DNA of 38,783 bases from Thiomonas sp. (GTDB lineage Bacteria > Pseudomonadota > Gammaproteobacteria > Burkholderiales > Burkholderiaceae_C). Under the pieces are notes generated by a model, which was not told where the DNA came from, made no database searches, and was given only the letters and a program-made list of their open reading frames with translations. Each line of letters opens with the position of its first letter. Within the stretch, counting starts at the first letter, position 1. The translations under genes and the position numbers were made by a program. The stretch spans positions 1-38,783 of the forward strand of contig DAICZP010000032.1 of assembly GCA_027311065.1 (NCBI GenBank). The letters are read 5' to 3'. Shown in pieces: positions 16,777 to 25,502 of the stretch.

Positions 16777-17757
16777 TCAGGGCTGAAGCACGATGCTTCC
16801 GGTCGTCGCACGCGATTCCAGCGCACGATGGGCTTGGGCGGCATCCGCGAGGGCGAAACGCTGGCCGATCGGAGGGCGCACCTTGCCGCTGCGCAACATC
16901 TCGAACAGATCCGACGCCATCTGCAACTCGGTGTCCCGCTCGGCGAGATGGGTCATCAAGGTCGGACGGGTCACATAAAGGGATCCCTTTGCCGCGAGGT
17001 CGGTGAGCGTGACCGGAGGTACCGGGCCCGACGCATTGCCGAAGCTGACCATCAGTCCAAACGGCTGCAGACACGCCAGGGACCGCTCCCAGGTATCACG
17101 CCCCACTGCGTCGTACACCACCGGCACCCCTTTGCCGCCCGTGATCTCGCGCACGCGCGCCACGACATCCTCGGTCCGGTAATTGATGCAATGCGCGTAT
17201 CCGTGCTCCAGCGCCAGACGGCACTTGTCATCGCTGCCCGCGGTGCCGATGAGCTCGACGCCAAGCGCGCGGGCCCACTGCCCAGCGAGCAGGCCCACCC
17301 CCCCCGCAGCAGCATGGAACAGGGCAACGTCACCAGCTTGCAGGCGGCGCGTGCGGTGGAACAGGAACTGCACGGTCAGACCCTTGAGCATCGAGGCAGC
17401 CGCGGCTTCGAACGTAATCTCGGGGGGCAGTTGCACGACAAAACGTGCTGGCATCACCCGCGCCTCGGCGTAGGCTCCGGTCGGACCATGGCAATAGGCC
17501 ACACGGTCGCCGGGCGCGATGTCATCGACACCTGCGCCCACCGCTTCAACCACGCCGGCGGCCTCGAGTCCCAGCCCGGCGGGCATTTGCATTGGATACA
17601 GCCCGGTCCGGTGGTAGACGTCGATGAAATTCACACCAATTGCCGCGTTTCGAACGCGCACTTCACCCGGGCCTGGATCGGGCAACTCCACGTCCTGCCA
17701 TTGCATGACTTCGGGGCCGCCATTGCGTTCAATGCGGATTGCGTGGTTCTTGTTCAT
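16777..17757 (-). CDS. NADPH:quinone oxidoreductase (Qor/zeta-crystallin family)
   Basis: A 326-residue medium-chain dehydrogenase/reductase without zinc ligands. It reduces quinones or related carbonyls by one or two electrons with NADPH. Visible are the substrate-domain IGVNFIDVYHRTGLYPMQMPAGLGLEAAG near residue 41, GDRVAYCHGPTGAYAE, and the Rossmann AAAGGVGLLAGQWAR motif near residue 150. The start has GGAG six bases upstream. It is divergent from the response regulator gene with 203 bp between, so regulation by that system is possible but not shown. Confidence 0.92.
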   Translation of the reverse strand: MNKNHAIRIERNGGPEVMQWQDVELPDPGPGEVRVRNAAIGVNFIDVYHRTGLYPMQMPAGLGLEAAGVVEAVGAGVDDIAPGDRVAYCHGPTGAYAEARVMPARFVVQLPPEITFEAAAASMLKGLTVQFLFHRTRRLQAGDVALFHAAAGGVGLLAGQWARALGVELIGTAGSDDKCRLALEHGYAHCINYRTEDVVARVREITGGKGVPVVYDAVGRDTWERSLACLQPFGLMVSFGNASGPVPPVTLTDLAAKGSLYVTRPTLMTHLAERDTELQMASDLFEMLRSGKVRPPIGQRFALADAAQAHRALESRATTGSIVLQP

Positions 17758-17875
17758 GCATTACTCCGTTCAAATGGTTGATTTTGGCCGTGCGTCATGC
17801 CGGATGCTGCGCGGCGTTCATTGTGCCGAAAGCGCGCCGACCCTGCACAATGGCACGCAGCGCTCCCGTCGCGCT

Positions 17876-17892
17876 GTTAAGGTGCATCTAAG
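17876..17892 (+). promoter_or_regulatory. PmrA/QseB-like direct repeat upstream of the two-component pair
   Basis: GTTAAG (17876-17881), a five-base spacer (17882-17886) and TCTAAG (17887-17892) form a direct repeat of the YTTAAG-N5-YTTAAG kind bound by PmrA/QseB-type regulators, with one mismatch in the second half and a mismatch at the first base of the first half. A GATACT hexamer (17903-17908) lies at a plausible -10 distance. It sits 68 bp before the response regulator start and may be an autoregulatory site. The rest of the 203-bp gap shows no gene. Confidence 0.45.
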
Positions 17893-17960
17893 TTGCTCGC
17901 GCGATACTCCACGTTGGCCGCGCCGCGGGGGCCGGCACCATAGCGCCCTGGGTTCTTGCA

Positions 17961-18638
17961 ATGCGACTGCTGCTGGTTGAAGACGATGTCATGATCGGAG
18001 AATCCGTGCTCGACGCGCTGCGCGCGGAGGGCTATGCCGTCGACTGGGTCCGCGATGGCGGATTGGCCGACACCGCCTGGAGCACGGAGTCCTACGATCT
18101 CGTCGTTCTCGACCTCGGGCTGCCTCGCCAGGACGGGCTGCAAGTGCTCAAGCGTGCGAGAGCGCGCCGTGACCGCACTCCGGTGCTCATCGCGACCGCG
18201 CGGGATGCCGTCAGCGATCGTGTCGCGGGGCTCGACGCCGGAGCCGATGACTATCTGCTCAAGCCGTTCGACCTCGACGAACTGCACGCGCGCGTGCGGG
18301 CGCTGCTGCGGCGTTCGGCCGGGCGGGCGGAACCGTTGTTCATCCATGGCCGCGTCACTCTCAATCCTGTCACGCATGAAGCCACGCTCGACAATCAGCC
18401 GGTGTCACTGTCCCAGCGGGAATGGGCCGTCCTGGAGGCCCTGATCGCGCGCCCAGGCACCATTTTGTCGCGCGTCCAGCTGGAGGAAAAGCTCTACGGG
18501 TGGAAGGACGAGGTTTCCAGCAATACCATCGAGGTCTACATCCACAGTCTTCGCAAGAAATTCGGCGCCGGATTCATCCAGAACATTCGTGGCATGGGCT
18601 ACGTCATCCGCCGGGAACCAGAAGCGGGCGCTTCATGA
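17961..18638 (+). CDS. OmpR-family response regulator (QseB/PmrA-like)
   Basis: A 225-residue two-domain regulator. The receiver domain (1-115) has the acidic pair EDD at 7-9, the phosphoacceptor Asp51 in VVLDLGLPRQDG, and Lys in LLKPFDLDEL. The C-terminal winged helix (about 125-220) includes QREWAVLEALIARPGTILSRVQLEEKLY and SNTIEVYIHSLRKKFG, the typical OmpR DNA-recognition part. It overlaps the sensor kinase gene by four bases (ATGA). It most resembles QseB/PmrA/TctD regulators that act on envelope, polymyxin or metal stress genes; the exact target is unknown. Confidence 0.93.
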   Translation: MRLLLVEDDVMIGESVLDALRAEGYAVDWVRDGGLADTAWSTESYDLVVLDLGLPRQDGLQVLKRARARRDRTPVLIATARDAVSDRVAGLDAGADDYLLKPFDLDELHARVRALLRRSAGRAEPLFIHGRVTLNPVTHEATLDNQPVSLSQREWAVLEALIARPGTILSRVQLEEKLYGWKDEVSSNTIEVYIHSLRKKFGAGFIQNIRGMGYVIRREPEAGAS

Positions 18639-19966
18639 AATCATTGCGCGCCAAGCTGCTGGCGCTGCTGACCGTCACGATCCTGATCGCCGCCACCCTG
18701 CAAGCGGTCGAAGTGTTCCGCAACGCCATGCGCGAGGCGGATGCGGTATTCGACTATCACCTGCAGCAACTCGCCTTGTCGTTGAGCAATGGCGAGTTCG
18801 GACTACCCGGGTTTGGCCCGCTTGGCCATGCAGGCGACGGCGTGGATTACGTCGTCCAGGTATGGGCGCCTGACGGTCGACGGATCTACGTCTCCCGCCC
18901 CCAGGCCACCATGCCCGATCAGGCCGTGCTCGGCTATGCCAATGCGACACTGGACGGCCAACCCTGGCGGGTGTTTTCCATGCAGGCGAACGGCCGCACG
19001 ATCCAGGTCGCGCAACCGCTTCGCAACCGGCAGGCGCTGGCATTGACGTTCGCGCTCGACGCGATGCTTCCATTGCTGCTGATCGCACCGATGCTGCTGC
19101 TGGTCGTCGCGTGGGCCGTGCGCCGCTCCCTGCGGCCGCTACGTGTCTTGTCCCATGAACTCGAGAACCGCGCAGCGACTTCCGCCGACCCGATCGAGCC
19201 CGATGGGGTGATGCTCGAAATGCAGCCCGTGGTGCGCGCGATGAACGGCTTGTTCGCTCGCACCCGCAAAGCCTTCGACGCCCAGCAGGCTTTCGTCGCC
19301 GATGCTGCGCATGAATTGCGCTCGCCGCTGGCCGCGCTGAAATTGCAAATCCAGATGCTTGAACGTGCCCAGGATGACGCGAGCCGCGCCATCGCCCTGC
19401 GCCGTCTCGAGGCTGGCGCAGAGCGGGCCACGCACCTTGTCGAGCAACTGCTCGCGCTTGCAAGGGCGGACCTTGACGCACGCGAGGCCTCCGCCCCCAC
19501 ACCGCTGGCCGAGGCAGCGCGGCTTGCACTCTCGGATACGCTTGAGCTGGCGCAAAGCCGCGGGGTCGACGCCGGACTTGAACAAGACGATCCGAGCATC
19601 GTGCGTGCACCGCCCGATGGTCTGCGCGTATTGGTTCGCAACCTTGTGGACAACGCCATCCGGCACACACCCTCGGGAGGACGGGTCGATGTCAGAGTGC
19701 ACCGCGAGGATGCCAAAGTCATCCTCGACGTCGACGATTCCGGCAAGGGAATCTCCGCAGAGGAACGCCCCCGCGTCTTCGACCGCTTCTATCGAGGTTC
19801 CGGGGCCACACCCGGGGGCAGCGGTCTCGGACTGGCGATCGTTCAAAGCGTGGCTGAGCGCAGCGCAGCCACCATCGAACTGCTCGACTCTCCCCTCGGC
19901 GGTCTGCGCGTGCAGGTAACCTTCGAGGTGGTCGAACCACAGCCGAATGGCGCCGGTGCGTCCTGA
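18635..19966 (+). CDS. sensor histidine kinase (QseC/TctE-like)
   Basis: A 443-residue inner-membrane sensor kinase. There is one membrane segment near residues 7-26, a periplasmic sensor part of about 120 residues, and a second membrane segment near 143-165, followed by a HAMP-like part. The H-box FVADAAHELRSPLAALK puts the phospho-His at residue 226. The N-box LVRNLVDNAIRHTPSGG, G1 DVDDSGKGIS and G2 GSGLGLAIVQSVAER complete the ATPase. It overlaps the response regulator stop by 4 bp. The sensor domain does not reveal its ligand. It converges with lysC. Confidence 0.93.
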   Translation: MKSLRAKLLALLTVTILIAATLQAVEVFRNAMREADAVFDYHLQQLALSLSNGEFGLPGFGPLGHAGDGVDYVVQVWAPDGRRIYVSRPQATMPDQAVLGYANATLDGQPWRVFSMQANGRTIQVAQPLRNRQALALTFALDAMLPLLLIAPMLLLVVAWAVRRSLRPLRVLSHELENRAATSADPIEPDGVMLEMQPVVRAMNGLFARTRKAFDAQQAFVADAAHELRSPLAALKLQIQMLERAQDDASRAIALRRLEAGAERATHLVEQLLALARADLDAREASAPTPLAEAARLALSDTLELAQSRGVDAGLEQDDPSIVRAPPDGLRVLVRNLVDNAIRHTPSGGRVDVRVHREDAKVILDVDDSGKGISAEERPRVFDRFYRGSGATPGGSGLGLAIVQSVAERSAATIELLDSPLGGLRVQVTFEVVEPQPNGAGAS

Positions 19967-19998
19967 GGGGCCCCAGGGCGCGGGCGTCAATCAGCCCG

Positions 19999-21258
19999 TC
20001 ACGCCGCCGGCGCCGTCTCCAGATCAAAAGCCTTATGCAAGGCACGAACCGCCAGTTCGAGATACTTTTCGTCAATCAAGACCGACACCTTGATTTCAGA
20101 CGTCGAGATCATCTGGATGTTGATCCCCTCTTCTGCCAGGGTGCGAAACATCTTCGACGCCACACCAGCGTGTGACCGCATACCCACGCCGACGATCGAA
20201 ACCTTGCAAGCCTTCGGGTCGCCGATGATGTCCTTGGCGCCGATGTGGCCCTGGATGCCAGTCCTGAGCATATCCAGCGCCCGCACGTAATCATTCCGGC
20301 TGACCGTGAACGAAAAGTCCGTGAAACCATCGACGCTCTGGTTCTGCACGATCATGTCGACTTCAATATTTGCGCTGCCGACGGCGCTGACAATCTGGTA
20401 GGCGATGCCAGGGTGGTCGGGGACGCCCACGACAGTGATCTTGGCTTCGTCACGCGCGAAGGCAATGCCGGAAACGACGGCACGTTCCATGGTCTGGTCT
20501 TCCTCGAAGGTAATAAGCGTTCCGCTGCGCATTTCCTGCTCGAGCGGAATATCCCAGGGAGTCAGGCTCGAAAGCACACGCAGGCGTACGCGATACTTGC
20601 CCGCAAACTCCACCGAACGAATCTGCAGCACCTTCGACCCGAGGCTGGCCATTTCCAGCATTTCCTCGAAGGTGATGGTTGACAACTTGCTGGCTTCGGG
20701 GACGACCCGGGGATCCGTGGTGTAGACCCCGTCTACGTCGGTATAGATCTGGCATTCGTCGGCGCTCAGCGCCGCCGCCAACGCCACCCCCGAGGTATCA
20801 GAGCCACCGCGGCCCAGCGTGGTGATATTGCCATCCGGATCCATGCCCTGGAACCCTGCAACGACGACCACGCATCCGCGATCGAGATCTGCACGCATAC
20901 GATCCTGGTCGATCGATTCGATGCGAGCCTTGGTGAACGCGCTGTTGGTGTGCACGCCAACCTGGAATCCGGTGTAACTGCGCGCCTCGCGCCCGAAGGA
21001 TTTCAAGGCCATGGCGAGCAGACCGATGGTGACCTGCTCGCCCGTCGAGGCGACAACGTCGAGTTCGCGCGGATCGGGATCGGGCTGGATTTCCCGCGCA
21101 AGGCCGATCAACCGGTTGGTTTCACCCGACATCGCGGACACCACCACCACGACCTGGTGCCCGGCATCGGCCCACTTGATGACGCGCCGCGCGACGTTCT
21201 TGATGCGTTCGACGGAACCGACCGAGGTTCCGCCGTATTTCTGGACGATGAGCGCCAT
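19999..21258 (-). CDS. lysC: aspartate kinase LysC
   Basis: A 419-residue cytoplasmic enzyme that phosphorylates L-aspartate, first step to lysine, threonine, methionine and diaminopimelate. The kinase domain starts MALIVQKYGGTSVGSVERI; GRGGSDTSGVALAAAL and TDVDGVYTTDPRVVPEA follow. Two ACT domains at the C terminus (about 265-410, with NIEVDMIVQN and GVASKMFRTLAEEGINIQMI) indicate feedback control by threonine and lysine. The first in-frame sequence before MALIV (from 21333) is not family-like. It ends the minus-strand cysS-to-lysC run, with 84 bp from tilS. Confidence 0.96.
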   Translation of the reverse strand: MALIVQKYGGTSVGSVERIKNVARRVIKWADAGHQVVVVVSAMSGETNRLIGLAREIQPDPDPRELDVVASTGEQVTIGLLAMALKSFGREARSYTGFQVGVHTNSAFTKARIESIDQDRMRADLDRGCVVVVAGFQGMDPDGNITTLGRGGSDTSGVALAAALSADECQIYTDVDGVYTTDPRVVPEASKLSTITFEEMLEMASLGSKVLQIRSVEFAGKYRVRLRVLSSLTPWDIPLEQEMRSGTLITFEEDQTMERAVVSGIAFARDEAKITVVGVPDHPGIAYQIVSAVGSANIEVDMIVQNQSVDGFTDFSFTVSRNDYVRALDMLRTGIQGHIGAKDIIGDPKACKVSIVGVGMRSHAGVASKMFRTLAEEGINIQMISTSEIKVSVLIDEKYLELAVRALHKAFDLETAPAA

Positions 21259-21341
21259 GTTTGGTTCAGGAGAAGCAAGCCGTGAACAGCGTCGATGCAC
21301 GATCGGTTCCGCCGATCCGCCATTCCACGGCAAAACCCAAA

Positions 21342-21370
21342 ATTATAGATGTTGCGCGTCGCGGCACAGA
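21342..21370 (-). promoter_or_regulatory. possible lysC promoter inside the tilS end
   Basis: On the minus strand, TATAAT (21347-21342) is a perfect -10 hexamer about 85 bp before the lysC start. The -35 is poor (TTCTGT at 18-base spacing, or TCTGTG at 17). Transcript start would be near 21335, giving an 80-nt leader that holds one six-base hairpin (GATCGG/CCGATC, 21301-21317). That is too small for a lysine riboswitch. Confidence 0.35.
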
Positions 21371-22341
21371 ATTTCCCGGTTTCGCGTCACAACGGTGCCC
21401 GCCAGCACGACGCGTAATCCGACAGCCCCTCCGGCGCTGCAGCGCACCTGACGAATCAGTGCCTTTAACTGCCCTGCACTGGCACGTATGCCAACTTCCC
21501 CAAGCCAGGCACGCAGCACCTCGCTCATCCGCGCAGCGTCCAGTTCGCGCAGCGCAGCGAGTCGAAGACCACCGTTGGCGCGGCACCCTGCAAGATCCTC
21601 GGCAGCGCGTGCATCGACGCACGCCGCGGCCTGCGCGCACAGCGCCGCGGCACGTGGCAATGTGCGCGCCCACCCCGGCTCCAGGCGTGCCACGACCGGC
21701 AACAATTCATGCCTGATGCGGCTACGCCGAAATGCCGGATCCTGGTTCATCGGGTCGTCGATATAAGCAACGCCCTGTGCATCGAGGGTGGCGCGCAGCG
21801 CCGCCGCCGTCACTTCCAGCAGTGGGCGGCCCAGCCAGACACCGTCGCGCTCCACGGCCGCTGGCATCGCTGCCAGCCCTTTCGGGCCGGCTCCGCGCAG
21901 AAGCGCCAGAAGCAATGATTCCACCTGGTCATCGGCCTGATGCCCCAGCAGCAGCCAGCGACATCCAGCGCGCACCGCGGCCGCACCCATGACGGTGTAG
22001 CGCGCCACGCGCGCCTGTTCCTCGATACTGCCACCCGGCACCGTCGGGACGCGCGCGTGCACAACCTCGCACGCGACGCCCCAAGCAGCACAGACGTCTT
22101 GCGCGTGGATCGCGAAGCGGTCCGCATCGGCCTGGAGCCCGTGATGGACGTGGAGTGCGCGCAATGCCGCAGGTCCCCACGCATGCACGGCAGCCAGCAA
22201 CAGTGCCGTCGAGTCAGCTCCGCCACTGAAACCCACCGCCACCGGCGCATCGCCGGGCCGGAGCGCATGCGTGCGCGCGAATGCGCGCACGGCATCGAGA
22301 CCCGGCTGCGCGTGCAGGCGCGCCCACGGAACGACGGCCAC
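21343..22341 (-). CDS. tilS: tRNA(Ile)-lysidine synthetase TilS (short form)
   Basis: A 332-residue cytoplasmic enzyme that makes lysidine at C34 of the tRNA-Ile CAU anticodon, so that AUA is read as isoleucine. The N-terminal PP-loop SGGADSTALLLA near residue 41 binds ATP, and LLLGHQADDQVESLLLALLRGAG and DPMNQDPAFRRSRIRHELLP (the conserved family signature) follow. It is shorter than the about 430 residues of E. coli TilS: the C-terminal TilS_C domain appears to be missing, and no room for it exists before lysC. The start is GTG, 9 bp after the accA stop. Confidence 0.9.
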   Translation of the reverse strand: MAVVPWARLHAQPGLDAVRAFARTHALRPGDAPVAVGFSGGADSTALLLAAVHAWGPAALRALHVHHGLQADADRFAIHAQDVCAAWGVACEVVHARVPTVPGGSIEEQARVARYTVMGAAAVRAGCRWLLLGHQADDQVESLLLALLRGAGPKGLAAMPAAVERDGVWLGRPLLEVTAAALRATLDAQGVAYIDDPMNQDPAFRRSRIRHELLPVVARLEPGWARTLPRAAALCAQAAACVDARAAEDLAGCRANGGLRLAALRELDAARMSEVLRAWLGEVGIRASAGQLKALIRQVRCSAGGAVGLRVVLAGTVVTRNREILCRDAQHL

Positions 22342-22350
22342 CGATGCGCG

Positions 22351-23328
22351 TCAGTTCGCCGACTTGATATCCTGGAAGCGACCGAACGCACACAGGCGCT
22401 CGTACCGCTGCCGGACCAGATCGGCCGGCTTGACGCCTTGAAACTGACGCAAACTCTCCCCCAGGGCTCGCTTGAGCGCTGCGGCCATTGCCTGGGAATC
22501 ACGATGCGCTCCACCCACGGGTTCGTTGACAATTTTGTCAATCAGACCCAGCGCCTTGAGCCTGTGTGCCGTCAACCCCAGGGCTTCAGCCGCTTCCGGC
22601 GCGCGCTCGGAACTTTTCCAGAGAATCGAGGCACAGCCCTCGGGAGAAATCACCGAATACACCGAAAACTGCAACATCAACACGTGGTCGGCAACAGCGA
22701 TCGCCAACGCGCCTCCCGACCCACCTTCACCGATGATGGTCGAAACGATCGGCACCTCGAGCTTCGCCATTTCGAAAATATTGCGCCCGATTGCCTCCGA
22801 CTGGCCGCGCTCCTCCGCATCGATGCCCGGATACGCACCCGGCGTGTCGACGAACGTGAACACCGGCAGGCCGAATTTTTCCGCGAGTTTCATCAGCCGC
22901 AAGGCTTTGCGATACCCCTCGGGCTTTGTCATCCCGAAGTTGCGCAACGCACGCTCCTTGGTATCGCGCCCCTTCTGGTGGCCAATGACCATGCATGCCT
23001 GCCCATTGAAGCGCGCCAACCCGCCCACGATGGACAAGTCGTCCGCAAAGTGGCGATCTCCATGCAGTTCGTGGAAGTCCGTGAACAACTGCTCAACGTA
23101 GTCGAGGGTGTATGGCCGCTGGGGATGGCGCGCGATCTGCGTCACCTGCCACGGACTGAGCTTGGCGTACAGATCCTTCGTGAGCTGCAGGCTCTTCTTC
23201 TGCAGGCGGCCGATTTCCTCGGAGATGTCCACCGCGGACTCGTCCTGGACATAGCGCAGCTCTTCAATCTTGGTTTCCAGCTCGGCAACCGGCTGCTCGA
23301 AATCGAGAAAGACTTTCTTGCTCATCAT
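22351..23328 (-). CDS. accA: acetyl-CoA carboxylase carboxyltransferase subunit alpha
   Basis: A 325-residue cytoplasmic subunit of acetyl-CoA carboxylase, which with AccD transfers the carboxyl group from carboxybiotin to acetyl-CoA to make malonyl-CoA for fatty acid synthesis. Marks are [17 protein letters not shown] at the start, [53 protein letters not shown] and [17 protein letters not shown]. Either of two adjacent ATG codons (23328 or 23325) may be the start. It lies between the alkA-type glycosylase gene (4 bp away) and tilS (9 bp away) in one minus-strand run. Confidence 0.97.
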   Translation of the reverse strand: MMSKKVFLDFEQPVAELETKIEELRYVQDESAVDISEEIGRLQKKSLQLTKDLYAKLSPWQVTQIARHPQRPYTLDYVEQLFTDFHELHGDRHFADDLSIVGGLARFNGQACMVIGHQKGRDTKERALRNFGMTKPEGYRKALRLMKLAEKFGLPVFTFVDTPGAYPGIDAEERGQSEAIGRNIFEMAKLEVPIVSTIIGEGGSGGALAIAVADHVLMLQFSVYSVISPEGCASILWKSSERAPEAAEALGLTAHRLKALGLIDKIVNEPVGGAHRDSQAMAAALKRALGESLRQFQGVKPADLVRQRYERLCAFGRFQDIKSAN

Positions 23329-23332
23329 GCGT

Positions 23333-23998
23333 TCAATATTCCACCGGTAGCGGGTCAAGACTCCGCCAAATATACCAAGTCCCGACCGAGCGCCATGGCG
23401 CCCAGGCCGCCGCGACCTCCCGCAATTCGCTACGGCTGACCTCTTCGCCAGAAAAATAGCGGTGGCTGATCCCGCGCTGCAGGCCCACGTCATCGAGAGG
23501 AAGAACGTCCGGGCGCATCAGGTAGAAGATCAGGAACATCTCGGCCGTCCACCGGCCAATGCCGCGAATCGCAATCAGCTCGGCGATGATGGCATCGTCC
23601 GACATTGTGTCCCACTGACGGGGGTGCACGTGGCCAGTGTCGAATTTGGCCGCAAGGTCACGCAGGTATTCGCATTTACGCTGCGACAAACCCGCCGCGC
23701 GCAGCGTCGGGACATCCTGCGCCAGCAGTGCCTGCGGCGTCATCGGACCCACGCAGGCAACCACGCGGTTCCACACTGCCTGCGCCGCCTTCACGGAAAT
23801 CTGCTGCCCCACCACCGAACGCGCCAGCGTCTGGAATGCATCGCCGCGGCTGAGCAGGCGTGCACCAGGATGCTCGGGAATCAGCTTGCGCATGACCCGA
23901 TCCGCTTGCATCAAGTCCGCGCACGCCGCGTCCCAGTAAGCGGGTCGCATCGCGTCATCGTCCGCGCGCGTTGATACCTGGATGGTTCCTCGCACCAT
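23333..23998 (-). CDS. DNA-3-methyladenine glycosylase II (AlkA-like, HhH-GPD)
   Basis: A 221-residue base-excision repair enzyme that cuts alkylated bases from DNA. The HhH motif [16 protein letters not shown] lies near residue 144 and the catalytic Asp in [13 protein letters not shown] near 165; upstream [15 protein letters not shown] is the family signature. It lacks the N-terminal domain of E. coli AlkA (282 aa), as in other short Betaproteobacterial forms. The ATG at 23998 shares one base with the cysS stop (TGATG), indicating coupled translation. A GTG at 24001 is an alternative start. Confidence 0.9.
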   Translation of the reverse strand: MVRGTIQVSTRADDDAMRPAYWDAACADLMQADRVMRKLIPEHPGARLLSRGDAFQTLARSVVGQQISVKAAQAVWNRVVACVGPMTPQALLAQDVPTLRAAGLSQRKCEYLRDLAAKFDTGHVHPRQWDTMSDDAIIAELIAIRGIGRWTAEMFLIFYLMRPDVLPLDDVGLQRGISHRYFSGEEVSRSELREVAAAWAPWRSVGTWYIWRSLDPLPVEY

Positions 23999-25374
23999 CA
24001 CGCGTGACGCCAGATGGTCACACCGCCCGGCTTGTCCTCGAGCACGATCCCGGAGTGGAGCAAGGTGTCCCGAATCGCATCCGCGCGCGTGAAATCGCGT
24101 GCTGCCTTCGCCTGCGCACGCACAGCCACCTGCTGTTCAACCCAGGCTGGGTCGACCGTGATGCCCGCTTGCAAAAATTGATGCGCGGGTTGGGTGAGCA
24201 GACCCAGTGTGGCGCCAAGCCCTCGCAGCAGCGCCGCCAAACCTTGGTCCCCGGTGCGGTTGATCTCGCCGGCGAGATCAAACAGGACGGCCATTGCCTC
24301 CGGCGTATTGAAATCATCATCCATGGCGGCTGCGAAGCGGCGGGCCGCGACGTGTTCCCAATCCACCATCGGCGCAACGTCAGGGTGTGCCTGCAGGGCC
24401 GTGTAAAGCCGGCCCAGGGCGTGCCGCGCATCGCGGAGGTTGTCCTCACTGTAGTTCAACGGAGAGCGGTAATGGGCACGGATGATGAAGAACCGGATAG
24501 TTTCAGCGTCAAAAACGCGCAATACGTCGCGGATGATGAAGAAATTCCCAAGCGACTTGGACATTTTTTCTTCATTGACCCGGACGAACCCGTTGTGCAT
24601 CCAGAGGTTTGCGAGCGGTTGCCCGTGCGCGCCTTCGCTTTGCGCGATTTCGTTCTCGTGATGGGGAAACTGAAGGTCGGCGCCGCCGCCATGAATATCG
24701 AAATGTTCACCCAGCAGTGCGCAACTCATCGCCGAACATTCGATGTGCCAACCGGGTCGTCCCGGACCCCACGGCGATGGCCAGCGCACCTCGTCTGGCT
24801 CCCCTGGCTTCGCTTGCTTCCACAGCACGAAATCAAGAGGATCGCGCTTCGCAGTGTCAATTTCAACACGCTCACCCGCATGAAGCGCATCCAGCGATTT
24901 GCCCGAAAGCCGCCCGTATCCAGGGAAGGCACGCACCGAATAGTCGACATCCCCGGCACTGTCCTGGTAGGCCAGGCCTTTGTCGATCAATCTCGCGATG
25001 AGTGACTGCATCTCGTCGATGAAATCGGTGGCTCGCGGCTCCAGCGTGGGCCGCTCGATACCCAGCGCGTCGGCGTCCGCGTGCATGGACGCGATATAGC
25101 GATCGGTGAGTGCGCGCACGCTCACGCCCGATTCGAGCGCACGGCGGATGATTTTGTCGTCGACGTCCGTGATGTTGCGCACGTAGGTGACGCGCAGCCC
25201 GCGCGCACGCAACCAGCGTTGCACCACATCGAACACCGCCATCACCCGCGCGTGCCCGAGATGACAATCGTCGTACACCGTCATGCCGCAGACGTACATG
25301 CGGACGTGGCCGGACTCGATCGGAATCAAGGGCTCCTTTTCGCGCGTCAGGGTGTTATAGATCAGTTGTGTCAT
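23998..25374 (-). CDS. cysS: cysteinyl-tRNA synthetase CysS
   Basis: A 458-residue class I synthetase for tRNA-Cys. The N-terminal [17 protein letters not shown] near residue 30 combines the zinc-binding Cys and the HIGH motif; [15 protein letters not shown] near residue 200 supplies further zinc ligands, and [11 protein letters not shown] near residue 262 is the KMSKS loop. The C-terminal helical region is complete. Length is normal (E. coli 461). It starts the minus-strand run cysS-alkA-accA-tilS-lysC. Its start is divergent from the TPR gene with a 128-bp gap in which I see no gene and no convincing promoter. Confidence 0.97.
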   Translation of the reverse strand: MTQLIYNTLTREKEPLIPIESGHVRMYVCGMTVYDDCHLGHARVMAVFDVVQRWLRARGLRVTYVRNITDVDDKIIRRALESGVSVRALTDRYIASMHADADALGIERPTLEPRATDFIDEMQSLIARLIDKGLAYQDSAGDVDYSVRAFPGYGRLSGKSLDALHAGERVEIDTAKRDPLDFVLWKQAKPGEPDEVRWPSPWGPGRPGWHIECSAMSCALLGEHFDIHGGGADLQFPHHENEIAQSEGAHGQPLANLWMHNGFVRVNEEKMSKSLGNFFIIRDVLRVFDAETIRFFIIRAHYRSPLNYSEDNLRDARHALGRLYTALQAHPDVAPMVDWEHVAARRFAAAMDDDFNTPEAMAVLFDLAGEINRTGDQGLAALLRGLGATLGLLTQPAHQFLQAGITVDPAWVEQQVAVRAQAKAARDFTRADAIRDTLLHSGIVLEDKPGGVTIWRHA

Positions 25375-25502
25375 CGTGGAAAGTGAAGGGCGTCGCGGCG
25401 CAGCGCCGGTCGCGTCGGTCCTGTGTGAAAATGCCGTCGGGAGACCGGTCGTCGTGAGCCGGATAAAATCAAAAACTTAGCACACCCAGAGCCATTCGAA
25501 CC

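Noticed and set aside
19967-19998. tRNA-Ser expected after lysC in many Betaproteobacteria
   Set aside because: Only 32 bp lie between the kinase and lysC stops, too short for a tRNA.
21259-21342. Lysine riboswitch in the lysC leader
   Set aside because: The gap is only 84 bp and holds one six-base stem; a lysine riboswitch needs about 170 nt with several conserved helices.
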